A DNA stretch of 58,907 nucleotides from Oscillibacter sp. (GCA_017482345.1 JAFUNB010000010.1:1-58907); one strand, 5' to 3'; shown: positions 26,235 to 33,999, counted from the stretch's first letter. The notes: generated by a model not told the origin, from the letters alone. Program-made: numbers and translations.

Positions 26235-27056
26235 TCATTCGCGATTTTCCACGATGTGGACATTCAGATGGTCGTAGGTCATTTCGATGCCGTGGCGGTC
26301 AAAGGCGCCGCGGAGATTTTGGTTGATGCCGTGATAGACGTCCCAATAGTGGTCAGGATCTGTCCAGCACTGAATGGTGTATTCGATGGAGCTGGCGCCG
26401 TAATTGGTCAGGCGGATCACCGGCTCCGGATCGGACATCCGGAAGTCCACCGGCTCCATGGCTTCCCGGCAGGCAGAGATGACCGTGTCGGTGGGGGCGT
26501 CGTAAGAGGCGGTGATCGTTACGGTCACACGGCGGCGGCCCAGAACGGTGTAGTTGGTGACCTGAGAACTGGCCAGCTCCTGGTTGGGCAGCATGACGAC
26601 AAGGCCGTCCGCGGTTTCCAGCTTGGTGTGGTTCAGGCTGATCTCCTGCACCGTGCCGGAGGTGCCGCCCACCTCGATGAAATCACCGATGGAAAAGGGA
26701 CGGGAGGAGAGGATCACCAAACCGCCGGCAATGTTGCCCAAAATGTCCTCGGCTGCCAGTGTGATGCCCAGAGAGCCCACGGACAGCAGCGCCACCAGCG
26801 AAGTGATGGGAATGCCCAGACTGTCCACCACGATGAGTCCCGCAATGACATACAAAACGGCTTTGATGGCGGCGGCGATGTAATCCCGGGCCCTGTCGTC
26901 CAGTCGGGTTTTGGCCAGAAGCTTTTTCAGGACCTTTGTGATGGCGCGGATCACCAGCAGACAGATCAGCAGCGTGAAGAGGGCGGAAACGACACTGCCC
27001 AGAGAAACGTTGCCGACAGACAGCGCCAAAACGTCAGAAATATTTGTTTGAGGCAT
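26235..27056 (-). CDS. mscS: Mechanosensitive ion channel, MscS family
   Basis: MscS channels open under membrane tension to release solutes during hypo-osmotic shock. The 273-residue protein has three N-terminal membrane helices (about 20-110), the pore-lining third with 'SVGSLGITLAAEDILGNIAGG', then the MscS beta domain 'FSIGDFIEVGGTSGTVQEISLNHTKLE' split over about 125-155, and the alpha/beta cytoplasmic vestibule. The ATG at 27056 follows AGGAG on the minus strand. It seems monocistronic with its own promoter. Confidence 0.93.
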   Translation of the reverse strand: MPQTNISDVLALSVGNVSLGSVVSALFTLLICLLVIRAITKVLKKLLAKTRLDDRARDYIAAAIKAVLYVIAGLIVVDSLGIPITSLVALLSVGSLGITLAAEDILGNIAGGLVILSSRPFSIGDFIEVGGTSGTVQEISLNHTKLETADGLVVMLPNQELASSQVTNYTVLGRRRVTVTITASYDAPTDTVISACREAMEPVDFRMSDPEPVIRLTNYGASSIEYTIQCWTDPDHYWDVYHGINQNLRGAFDRHGIEMTYDHLNVHIVENRE

Positions 27057-27093
27057 GGAAACGACTCCTTTTTTAAAATAAACAACAGAATAA

Positions 27094-27122
27094 ACTGTAG
27101 TCACGGAGCCTGGAAAAGTCAA
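27094..27122 (-). promoter_or_regulatory. Promoter of mscS
   Basis: Minus strand -35 TTGACT (27117-27122), 17-base spacer, -10 TACAGT (27094-27099). Confidence 0.6.
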
Positions 27123-27138
27123 GAAACAAACTGTGAAC

Positions 27139-27170
27139 AAAAAAGCGGAGCGCCGGGGGCACTCCGCTTT
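27139..27170 (-). terminator. Terminator of the LysR-family gene
   Basis: Minus strand stem AAAGCGGAG/CTCCGCTTT with a GC-rich loop followed by six T, 14 bases after the regulator stop codon. Confidence 0.85.
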
Positions 27171-27183
27171 GTACTTATACGGA

Positions 27184-28149
27184 TTATTCCTCTGCCTGTG
27201 TCAGAGACTGGTGCAGAGATTCGGTAAACTGGATGGAATTTGCCACAGACTGCTCCAACAGGTGCACAAAATGCTCCATCTGGGGGGAGGCCTTTGCGTT
27301 TTTCGGGACGATCCAACCAATGCGGACACTGGTTTTGCCGTTCAGGGGAACGGTCATGACCGACTGGTTGGTGATACCCTCGACCAACAGGCCGCTGCCG
27401 GTGGTGAATGCATCGGTCCGGGCCAGCACATTCATCATAGTGGAGCGGTTGTTGACGCTGATCGTGCGTGCTGGCTTTTTCAGGGAGACAATCTGATACT
27501 CCTCGGAGAAATCGGTAGCAACGCCCTGGTCGTGCTCAAAGGAGACGTAGGGATAACCGGCCAGATCCGTCTCGGACACAGAGGTCTGATTCGTCAGAGG
27601 GTGGTCCTTGCGGACGTAAATGCAGGGGGCCACGGCGGCGATCTCGTGGAACTCCAGTTCCCGGGAGTCCAGCAGGCGGCGGATGAGCTTTTCCGTCATC
27701 TCCGTCAGGAAGATGACGCCCAGATCCGCCCGGTGGTCATACACGTCGTCGATGACGGCATCCATGCCGGTCTCCTTGATGGAGAAGCAGAAGCGATTAT
27801 CCTCGGATTGCTGCAGCATCCGGAGGAAGGCGTCTTCGGTGAAGGGGTAGCGCTGAGAGGAAACGGAGAAGCGAACGGGCGCGGATGTATTGCGGGCTTC
27901 GCCGTACAGGCTTTCGATACGCTTTTTCTGCTCCAGAAGCGACACAGCGTAGCTGAGGAACTCCTTGCCCTCCGGCGTAAATTCCACGCCCCGGTTGCTG
28001 CGGACGAAGAACTGGATGCCCAGCTCCTCCTCCAGTTCACGCACGGCGGTGGAAATACCGGACTGAGAGAGGAATAATTTGTGGGCGGCCTTGTTGATGG
28101 AGCCGCATTTCGAGATCTCCACTACATAGGTCAGCTGCTGAAACGTCAT
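27184..28149 (-). CDS. LysR-family transcriptional regulator
   Basis: The 321-residue protein has an N-terminal winged helix ('LTYVVEISKCGSINKAAHKLFLSQSGISTAVRELEEELGIQFF', residues about 6-48) and the LysR substrate-binding domain. It resembles CysB/CysL-type regulators in length. It is transcribed divergently from the methionine gamma-lyase gene across a 350-bp intergenic region with a long imperfect inverted repeat, so control of that gene, perhaps in response to sulfur amino acids, is a reasonable inference. The ATG at 28149 follows AGGAGGG, with a strong promoter upstream. Confidence 0.92.
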   Translation of the reverse strand: MTFQQLTYVVEISKCGSINKAAHKLFLSQSGISTAVRELEEELGIQFFVRSNRGVEFTPEGKEFLSYAVSLLEQKKRIESLYGEARNTSAPVRFSVSSQRYPFTEDAFLRMLQQSEDNRFCFSIKETGMDAVIDDVYDHRADLGVIFLTEMTEKLIRRLLDSRELEFHEIAAVAPCIYVRKDHPLTNQTSVSETDLAGYPYVSFEHDQGVATDFSEEYQIVSLKKPARTISVNNRSTMMNVLARTDAFTTGSGLLVEGITNQSVMTVPLNGKTSVRIGWIVPKNAKASPQMEHFVHLLEQSVANSIQFTESLHQSLTQAEE

Positions 28150-28182
28150 TACAAACCCTCCTGTGACAGAGCTAATGGCCCT

Positions 28183-28211
28183 ATTATAGGAGAAAACACA
28201 GGCAAAGTCAA
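28183..28211 (-). promoter_or_regulatory. Promoter of the LysR-family gene
   Basis: Minus strand -35 TTGACT (28206-28211), 17-base spacer and perfect -10 TATAAT (28183-28188), 34 bases from the start codon. Confidence 0.8.
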
Positions 28212-28290
28212 ATGGTTATTGGAAAAACTGTGAACACATTCAAAAAAACACATACTAACACCCCGCGGGAAAAGTATGGTAACCTATAGA

Positions 28291-28339
28291 TGAAGTTGAT
28301 AAAAACTAAAACGACAAGTTGGAGTTTATCGTCAACTTC
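28291..28339 (+). promoter_or_regulatory. Inverted repeat in the LysR-megL intergenic region
   Basis: GAAGTTGA-TAAAAAC and GTTTATCGTCAACTTC form an imperfect hairpin or operator-like repeat of about 16 bases per arm, some 160 bases before megL. The rest of this 350-bp region (28150-28499) is AT-rich, with no gene and no riboswitch I recognise; the megL promoter is weak by eye, which would fit activator control. Confidence 0.5.
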
Positions 28340-28499
28340 ACCACAAAAACGAAGGACGATGAAAGCGAATTTCCGCTGGAGACCTTCGGCCTTTCAAGTT
28401 TCCTAGCAATCACCCTGATAGCGAAAAAACGAAACACAAAACAAATGTTTGTCGCACAAAGACAGTGCGGCGTGTAAGAAAGAAAGGATGGTAATTAAC

Positions 28500-29696
28500 A
28501 TGAACACCGAGAAGAAACTGGGCTTTGCTACCCGTCAGATCCACGTTGGTAAGGTGAAGAACGCTGCTGGTTCCCTGTGCGATCCCATCTATCAGACTTC
28601 TACTTTCGAGTTTGATTCCGTTGAGCAGGGCGGCGCCCGCTTCGCTGGCCAGGAGGGCGGCTACATCTACTCTCGTCTGGCTAACCCCACCGTGGCTACC
28701 GTTGAGGCTAAGCTGGCTTCTCTGGAAGGCGGCGAGGCTGCTCTGGCTACCGCTTCCGGCATGGGTGCCATCTCTTCCGCTCTGTGGAGCGCTGTTGTCG
28801 CTGGCGACGAGATCATCGCTGACGAGACCCTGTATGGCTGCACCTACGCCCTGCTGAACCATGGCATGGCAAAGTTCGGTGTCAAGGTCACCCTGACTGA
28901 CCTGACCAACATCGAGAACCTGAAGAAGGCTCTGTCTGACAAGACCAAGGTTGTCTACTTCGAGACTCCCTGCAACCCCACTCTGAAGATCCTGGACATC
29001 GAGCTGATCGCCAAGACCGCTCACGAGTACAACCCCGACATCCGCGTCATCGTTGACAACACCTTCGCTACTCCTTACCTGCAGCAGCCCCTGAGCCTGG
29101 GTGCCAACGTTGTCGTCCACTCCGCCACCAAGTATCTGAACGGCCACGGCGACGTCATCGCTGGTGTCATCGTCTCCGACGCTGACTTCATCATGCAGTG
29201 CCGTATGTTCGGCGTGAAGGACATGACCGGTGCTGTCATGAGCCCCTTCAACGCTTTCCTGATGGCTCGTGGCCTGAAGACTCTGGACATCCGTATGGAG
29301 CGTCACTGCGCCAACGCCAAGAAGGTTGCCGAGTTCCTGGATGCTCATCCCGCTGTTGAGACCGTTTACTATCCCGGTCTGGAGAGCTTCGCCGGCCACG
29401 CTGTCGCCATGAAGCAGATGAAGATGCCCGGCGCCATGATCGCCATCGAGCTGAAGGCTGACAAGGCTACCACCGCTGCCGCTCTGAACAAGCTGGAGCT
29501 GTGCACCATCGCTGTCTCTCTGGGCGACGCCGAGACCCTGGTCGAGCATCCCGCTACCATGACCCACTCCACCTACAATGCTGAGGAGCTGAAGGCTGCC
29601 GGTATCTCCGAGGGCCTGGTCCGCATCAGCGTTGGTCTGGAAGATCCCGAGGACATCATCGCCGACTTCAAGGCCGTCCTGGATCCCCTGGTCTAA
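28500..29696 (+). CDS. megL: Methionine gamma-lyase (PLP-dependent, Cys/Met metabolism family)
   Basis: The predicted enzyme cleaves L-methionine to methanethiol, ammonia and 2-oxobutyrate. The 398-residue protein aligns along its length with Pseudomonas methionine gamma-lyase: 'YSRLANPT', 'ASGMGAISS', 'DETLYGCTYA' with the Cys that marks MGL rather than cystathionine enzymes, PLP lysine in 'SATKYLNGHGD', and 'GLKDMTGAV'. The ATG at 28500 follows GAAAGGATGG. Codon use is richer in GCT, TCT and GTT than in most neighbours, suggesting high expression. Homocysteine or cysteine desulfhydrase activity is possible. The divergent LysR gene is the likely regulator. Confidence 0.9.
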   Translation: MNTEKKLGFATRQIHVGKVKNAAGSLCDPIYQTSTFEFDSVEQGGARFAGQEGGYIYSRLANPTVATVEAKLASLEGGEAALATASGMGAISSALWSAVVAGDEIIADETLYGCTYALLNHGMAKFGVKVTLTDLTNIENLKKALSDKTKVVYFETPCNPTLKILDIELIAKTAHEYNPDIRVIVDNTFATPYLQQPLSLGANVVVHSATKYLNGHGDVIAGVIVSDADFIMQCRMFGVKDMTGAVMSPFNAFLMARGLKTLDIRMERHCANAKKVAEFLDAHPAVETVYYPGLESFAGHAVAMKQMKMPGAMIAIELKADKATTAAALNKLELCTIAVSLGDAETLVEHPATMTHSTYNAEELKAAGISEGLVRISVGLEDPEDIIADFKAVLDPLV

Positions 29697-29714
29697 TTGA
29701 TTACTTAATCTTAA

Positions 29715-29754
29715 GCAAAAAGAAGGTCTGCCGGAAGGCAGACCTTCTTTTTGC
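29715..29754 (+). terminator. Terminator of megL
   Basis: GCAAAAAGAAGGTCTGCC pairs with GGCAGACCTTCTTTTTGC (18 bp, GGAA loop); the 3' arm carries the T tract. Confidence 0.92.
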
Positions 29755-29806
29755 TGTGAAGACGGATAGAGGGGGAGTGTGGCACAAGGGGAAGACCTCT
29801 CTTTGT

Positions 29807-29932
29807 CGACACACCCGCCTGCGGGCGGCGAACTCGGAGGGGTTTTACACACCTTGGGCGCGAGGAGGGACGTCTCCGGCCTAAAAGCCGCGCTTTGCGC
29901 GGTTGGCCTCCGACACACCCGCCTGCGGGCGG
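29807..29932. repeat. 22-bp direct repeat in the megL-tRNA intergenic region
   Basis: The sequence CGACACACCCGCCTGCGGGC followed by GG occurs identically at 29807-29828 and 29911-29932. Each copy contains the small palindrome CCCGCCTGCGGGCGG. Between the copies lies AAGCCGCGC/GCGCGGTT, another hairpin, and a 14-base copy of the tRNA-Leu 3' end (29858-29871). No gene is evident from 29755 to 30033. Confidence 0.8.
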
Positions 29933-29962
29933 GCGTACGACTCGCTCCGCTCGCATGCATAA

Positions 29963-29997
29963 AGACGCTCTAAGACATAAAATGTCTAAGAGCGTCT
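29963..29997. repeat. Inverted repeat near the tRNA-Leu genes
   Basis: AGACGCTCTAAGACAT and ATGTCTAAGAGCGTCT match as inverted arms at 15 of 16 positions with a 3-base loop. There is no T tract worth calling a terminator; origin unknown. Confidence 0.65.
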
Positions 29998-30033
29998 AAA
30001 TCTCACCGGTGGGTTCTTCACACATCCTCGAAT

Positions 30034-30074
30034 ACCAAAAAAAGAGACAGCCTATGGCTGTCTCTTTTTTTGGT
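30034..30074 (-). terminator. Terminator of the tRNA-Leu operon
   Basis: Minus strand: ACCAAAAAAAGAGACAGCC and its complement form a 19-bp stem with a 3-base loop and T tract. The 5' arm includes the encoded CCA end of the tRNA. Confidence 0.9.
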
Positions 30075-30158
30075 GCGCGAGGAGGGACTCGAACCCTCAC
30101 GTGCGTAATGCACACTAGAACCTGAATCTAGCGAGTCTACCAATTCCACCACTCGCGC
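30071..30158 (-). tRNA. tRNA-Leu (anticodon CAG)
   Basis: The minus strand folds as a class II tRNA: acceptor GCGCGAG/CTCGCGC, D arm with GGTAGA, anticodon stem CTAGA/TCTAG enclosing TTCAGGT (anticodon CAG), a long variable arm, T arm GGGTTCGAGTCCC and encoded CCA at 30071-30073. Confidence 0.96.
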
Positions 30159-30188
30159 ATATAGCAGATGGCTGTCCAAAAGGATCAG

Positions 30189-30274
30189 TGGTGCGGCTGA
30201 CGGGACTTGAACCCACACGTTGAATCAACACCAGCACCTCAAGCTGGCCTGTCTACCAGTTCCAGCACAGCCGC
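30189..30274 (-). tRNA. tRNA-Leu (anticodon GAG)
   Basis: The minus strand folds with acceptor GCGGCTG/CAGCCGC, D arm GGTAGA, anticodon stem CCAGC/GCTGG enclosing TTGAGGT (anticodon GAG), a variable arm, T arm GGGTTCAAGTCCC and encoded CCA at 30189-30191. It is first in the two-tRNA unit. Confidence 0.96.
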
Positions 30275-30307
30275 AAATCTTTGTTCCCTGGAAAAGACTG
30301 CTTGATT

Positions 30308-30336
30308 ATTATAGCCAGAACCGGCGATAATGTCAA
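30308..30336 (-). promoter_or_regulatory. Promoter of the tRNA-Leu operon
   Basis: Perfect consensus on the minus strand: -35 TTGACA (30331-30336), 17-base spacer, -10 TATAAT (30308-30313), as expected for stable RNA genes. Confidence 0.92.
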
Positions 30337-30399
30337 CACCTAATTTCGCTTTTTTTCAAATAAATTCTCCCGCCGGTCAGGCGGGAGAATTTGGGCAGT

Positions 30400-31785
30400 T
30401 TAACGGTCATCCATGGCGGTATAACCGCGGTGTGCCTCCACACATTCGTAGCGGGGGCGGATCAGCTTGCCGCCGGAGGTCAGCTCTTCCATGCGGTGTG
30501 CGGCCCAGCCGGAAATACGGGCCACGGCGAACAGCGGCGTATACAGCTCCTGGGGCAGACCCAGCATATCATAGACAAAGCCGCTGTAGAAATCGATGTT
30601 GGTGGCCAGAGCCTTTTTGCCCTGCCGCTCCATCAGCAGCTGCTTGCCGATACGCTCTACGTTGGTATACAGCGTCAGCTCCAGGTCGCGGCCCTTTTCG
30701 GCGGCCAGCTTGTGGACGTATTCGCGGAATACCTCGCAGCGGGGATCGCTCATGGTATACACCGCGTGGCCAAGACCGTAAATAAGGCCGCTGTGGTCGA
30801 ATGCCTGCTTATCCAGGATCTGCGTCAGATATTCCGTGACACTGGCCTCGTCGGCCCAATCCTTTACATGGAGCTTGATGTCGGCCATCATATCCATGAC
30901 CTTATTGTTGGCGCCGCCGTGGCGGGGACCCTTCAGAGAGGCCATGGCCGCGGAAATGGCGGAGTAGGTGTCCGTGCCGGAGGAGGTGACCACATGGTTG
31001 GTGAAGGTGGAGTTGTTGCCGCCGCCGTGGTCAGCGTGCAGCACCAGCGCCACGTCCAGCGTGCGGGCCTCCAGCTCCGTGTAGCTGCAGTCCTCCCGCA
31101 GCAGGCGCAGGAAGTTTTCCGCCGTGGACAGCTCCGGGCGGGGAATGTGGACATACAGGCTCTCGCCGGGCAGACTGTATCTCCACGCCTGATAGGCGTA
31201 GACCGCCAGCACGGGCATGTTGCTCATCAGCTGCAGACTCTGCCGAAGGACATTTTCCAAGCCAATGTCATTGGGGTTGTCGTCATAGCAGAACAGGGTC
31301 AGAATGGCCCGCTGCATGGTGTTCATCAGATCCTGAGAGGGGGCCTTCATAATGACGTCCCGGAAGAAGTTGGAGGGCAGCGTCCGGTAGGAGGCCAGCT
31401 GGACGCAGAAATCCTGCAGCTGGTGGGCGTTAGGCAGCTCACCGAACAGCAGCAGATAGGCGGTCTCCTCAAAGGCGTAGCGTCCACGGCTCTCGGAGCC
31501 GGCCACGATGTCGCGGCAGTCGATACCGCGGTAATACAGCGTGCCTTCCTTGGGAATGATATGCTCCTGCTCATCCACGTCGTAGGACTGGATCTCCGCC
31601 ACGCGGGTCAGACCCGTCAGAACGCCGCGGCCGTTTTCGTTGCGCAGGCCTCGCTTGACATTGTATTCCTTATACAGGCGGGGGTCGATATAATTTTTCT
31701 TCTCCCACTGCTCCTTCAGAGACATGATGGCGGGAGTGATCTCACAATAGGCGTTTTCACGCTTTTCTTTCCAGGGACTGTACAT
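30400..31785 (-). CDS. gltA: Citrate/2-methylcitrate synthase
   Basis: Citrate synthase condenses acetyl-CoA with oxaloacetate at the entry to the citrate branch that feeds glutamate synthesis in anaerobes. The 461-residue protein has the catalytic landmarks 'LHADHGGGNNSTF' and 'GLGHAVYTMSDPR' (two His) and 'NIDFYSGFVYDMLGLP' (Asp). The longer N-terminal part is typical of clostridial citrate synthases. The ATG at 31785 follows AAGGAG; an in-frame ATG at 31848 lies over the promoter region and is less likely. No aconitase or isocitrate dehydrogenase gene is adjacent. Confidence 0.94.
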   Translation of the reverse strand: MYSPWKEKRENAYCEITPAIMSLKEQWEKKNYIDPRLYKEYNVKRGLRNENGRGVLTGLTRVAEIQSYDVDEQEHIIPKEGTLYYRGIDCRDIVAGSESRGRYAFEETAYLLLFGELPNAHQLQDFCVQLASYRTLPSNFFRDVIMKAPSQDLMNTMQRAILTLFCYDDNPNDIGLENVLRQSLQLMSNMPVLAVYAYQAWRYSLPGESLYVHIPRPELSTAENFLRLLREDCSYTELEARTLDVALVLHADHGGGNNSTFTNHVVTSSGTDTYSAISAAMASLKGPRHGGANNKVMDMMADIKLHVKDWADEASVTEYLTQILDKQAFDHSGLIYGLGHAVYTMSDPRCEVFREYVHKLAAEKGRDLELTLYTNVERIGKQLLMERQGKKALATNIDFYSGFVYDMLGLPQELYTPLFAVARISGWAAHRMEELTSGGKLIRPRYECVEAHRGYTAMDDR

Positions 31786-31819
31786 GGCGCAGGCTCCTTT
31801 CGTTGGAGGACTTTTTGCA

Positions 31820-31848
31820 ATACTAACACGATTAAAATTCATTTTCAA
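31820..31848 (-). promoter_or_regulatory. Promoter of citrate synthase gene
   Basis: Minus strand -35 TTGAAA (31843-31848), 17-base spacer, -10 TAGTAT (31820-31825). Confidence 0.65.
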
Positions 31849-31936
31849 TAGATAAAATCACAAAAATAAATTTATTTTCAGACAAAAATGCATGAATTGA
31901 TCTGCAAAATTGCATTTAAGGAGATGGTTTTTAGTG

Positions 31937-31967
31937 AAAATGACGCCGCTCCAGCTGGAGTGGCGTC
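31937..31967 (-). terminator. Terminator of the sirtuin gene
   Basis: A near-palindromic stem GACGCCGCTCCAG/CTGGAGTGGCGTC (31942-31967) followed on the minus strand by TTTT, 40 bases after the stop codon. Confidence 0.8.
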
Positions 31968-32009
31968 GTTTCGGGGAGGACATTTGTAATTCTGCACAAA
32001 GACAGCGGC

Positions 32010-32726
32010 TTACAGCTGAGCCAGCGTTTCGCCGATGGGATCGGTGATGACCAAATCGGCGGCAAGATCGCGGGCCACAGCGGATTTATTGATGAGCACC
32101 AGCTTGTGGCCCCGGTAGTAATTGATGAGTCCGGCGGCGGGCCAGACGTTCAGGGAGGTGCCGCCGATGATGAGCATATCGGCCTCGGAGATGAAACGGA
32201 CGGAATCGTCGATGGTCTGCTGATCCAAACCCTCCTCATACAGCACCACGTCCGGCTTGATGTCGCCGCCGCAGGTGCAGCGGGGCACGCCCTGACTGTG
32301 GAGCATATGGTCGAAGCCGTAGAACTTGCCGCAGCGGCGGCAGTAATTGCGGTGGACGCTGCCGTGCAGCTCCAGCACCCGCTGGCTGCCGGCGGCCTGA
32401 TGCAGACCGTCGATGTTCTGGGTGATGACGGCCTTCAGCTTGCCCTCCCGCTCCCACTGGGCGAGTTTTTTATGGGCGGCGTTTGGCTCCACACCGGTGA
32501 CCAGCATTTTTGCCCGGTAAAAGCGGAAAAATTCTTCGGGGTTGCGTTCATAGAAGGTATGGCTTAAAATTGTCTCAGGCGGGTAGCTCCACTCCTGGTG
32601 GTACAGTCCGCCGGTGCTGCGGAAATCGGGGATGCCGGATTCCGTGGAAACGCCGGCTCCGCCGAAAAAGACGATGTTGTCAGAGTGATCTACCAGTTCT
32701 TTCAGTTTTCGTACAGCTTCCGTCAT
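32010..32726 (-). CDS. cobB: NAD-dependent protein deacylase, sirtuin family
   Basis: Sirtuins remove acyl groups from lysine side chains using NAD+. The 238-residue product has the NAD-binding 'GAGVSTESGIPDFRS' (about 22-36), the catalytic 'TQNIDGLHQAAG' and 'LHGSVHRNYC' with the active-site His, a zinc module of two Cys pairs ('CRRC' and 'CTCGG'), and 'GTSLNVWPAAGL'. Acetate-handling genes nearby fit a role in regulating acyl-CoA enzymes by deacetylation, but this is inference. Confidence 0.94.
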   Translation of the reverse strand: MTEAVRKLKELVDHSDNIVFFGGAGVSTESGIPDFRSTGGLYHQEWSYPPETILSHTFYERNPEEFFRFYRAKMLVTGVEPNAAHKKLAQWEREGKLKAVITQNIDGLHQAAGSQRVLELHGSVHRNYCRRCGKFYGFDHMLHSQGVPRCTCGGDIKPDVVLYEEGLDQQTIDDSVRFISEADMLIIGGTSLNVWPAAGLINYYRGHKLVLINKSAVARDLAADLVITDPIGETLAQL

Positions 32727-32753
32727 CCTGAATCCCTCCTAAGGAGTGTTTTT

Positions 32754-33089
32754 ATGAATATTCAGATCTTCGGGTCCTCAAAGTCCTTTGATACCAAGAA
32801 GGCCGAGCGCTGGTTCAAGGAGCGCCGCATCAAGTATCAATATATCGATGTTCCCTCAAAAGGATTATCCCCCAGAGAATACCTGGCCGTCAAGCAGAAA
32901 GTGGGCTTCGCAGCGCTGGTGAATACCAAGTGCAAGGCCTACGAAAATCTGTATATGGCCTACATCACCCCGGACGCACAGGAGGAAAAGCTGCTGGAGC
33001 ATCCGGAACTGTTCAACACCCCCATCGTCCGAAACGGCAAGGAGGCCACGGTGGGCTACTGTCCGGACGTCTGGGCAAAATGGGAATAA
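32754..33089 (+). CDS. ArsC/Spx-like thioredoxin-fold protein lacking the usual Cys
   Basis: The 111-residue protein belongs to the arsenate reductase-like/Spx fold family: 'DTKKAERWFKERRIKYQYID' follows the N-terminal strand, and 'TPIVRNGKEATVGYCPDVW' closes the fold. Relatives have 'KCFDTKKAER' with a redox Cys; here the position is Ser11. Catalytic arsenate reduction is therefore doubtful. Two Cys elsewhere (about 62 and 105) are not placed as a CxxC. The ATG at 32754 follows AAGGAG. Divergent from the sirtuin gene. Confidence 0.8.
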   Translation: MNIQIFGSSKSFDTKKAERWFKERRIKYQYIDVPSKGLSPREYLAVKQKVGFAALVNTKCKAYENLYMAYITPDAQEEKLLEHPELFNTPIVRNGKEATVGYCPDVWAKWE

Positions 33090-33098
33090 GCGCGTAAA

Positions 33099-33144
33099 AT
33101 ACCCGCCCCCTGACACATACTATTGTGTGGAAGGGGGCGGGTAT
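33099..33144 (+). promoter_or_regulatory. Long hairpin covering the YihY-like gene ribosome binding site
   Basis: ATACCCGCCCCC (33099-33110) pairs perfectly with GGGGGCGGGTAT (33133-33144), with an inner CACA/TGTG helix. The 3' arm contains the purine-rich ribosome binding site and ends at the base before the ATG. No T tract follows, so it is not a classical terminator; translation control is plausible. Confidence 0.7.
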
Positions 33145-33999
33145 ATGATTTGGGAACGGTGGCCGGACAATCGGGCGATCCGGGGCGCGGGTCTGCTGGT
33201 GCGGCGGTACCTGCGGCACAATGTGGGGATCCAGAGCGCGGCGCTGGCCTTTTACCTGCTGTTTATGATCTTTCCGTTCCTGATCTTTGTCAGCGCCCTG
33301 CTGGGCCTGCTGCAGCTGGACGTGGCGGAGATCCTGGCCGCGCTGGAGGAACTGCTGCCCCGGGAGATCGTGGAGCTGGTGGGCGTGTATCTTCGCCATG
33401 TGAGGGAACATTCCAGCGTGCGGCTTGCCATGTTTGGCCTGCTGTTTTCCGTCTATTTTCCCATGCGGGCCACAAACGCCCTGCTGCGCTCTGTGCGGAC
33501 GGCGTATCATCTGGGACCGCCCCGACGGGGGATCGGGCACTGGCTGCGGACGCTGCTGTATACAGTGGTGCTTTTGACGGCGATTTTTCTGACGCTGACC
33601 GCTATGACGGTGGGAGAGCGCATCCTGGTCTGGTCGCAGGTCCGGCTCCGCCTGACGGCGCTGGCGGAAGTGTGGGTGTGGCTGCGGTTTCCGGTGGCTG
33701 CTGCGGTGGGCTTTTTTGCCCTGCTGTTTCTGTATGCCCTGGCACAGGATGGCCGCCGGCCCTGGCGGGAGCTTTGGCCGGGGGCGGCAGTGTCGCTGGC
33801 AGTGTGGCTGGGATTATCCTGGTTATACGCCCTGTATGTGGAGAATTTCGCGGATTATTCCCTGCTGTATGGGGCCATCGGCACGGTGGTCGTGCTGCTA
33901 GTCTGGCTGTATCTCAGCTCCATCGTGTTGATTATGGGCGCGGAGGTAAACGGCGTGCTCATTTCCCTGCGGCGGGAACGGGCGGAGAGACTTAACTGA
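33145..33999 (+). CDS. YihY/virulence factor BrkB family membrane protein
   Basis: The 284-residue protein has about six membrane segments and the YihY signature: 'NVGIQSAALAFYLLFMIFPFLIF' at the first helix, 'TNALLRSVRTAYH' mid-way and 'YGAIGTVVVLLVWLYLSSIVLIMGAEVN' at the end. The family is often misnamed ribonuclease BN; its function is not established. The gene starts 55 bases after the ArsC-like gene, behind a hairpin that occludes its ribosome binding site. Confidence 0.9.
   Translation: MIWERWPDNRAIRGAGLLVRRYLRHNVGIQSAALAFYLLFMIFPFLIFVSALLGLLQLDVAEILAALEELLPREIVELVGVYLRHVREHSSVRLAMFGLLFSVYFPMRATNALLRSVRTAYHLGPPRRGIGHWLRTLLYTVVLLTAIFLTLTAMTVGERILVWSQVRLRLTALAEVWVWLRFPVAAAVGFFALLFLYALAQDGRRPWRELWPGAAVSLAVWLGLSWLYALYVENFADYSLLYGAIGTVVVLLVWLYLSSIVLIMGAEVNGVLISLRRERAERLN

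Noticed and set aside
28291-28480. SAM (S-box) or T-box riboswitch before megL
   Set aside because: None of the conserved S-box or T-box core motifs is present; only an inverted repeat and AT-rich DNA are seen.
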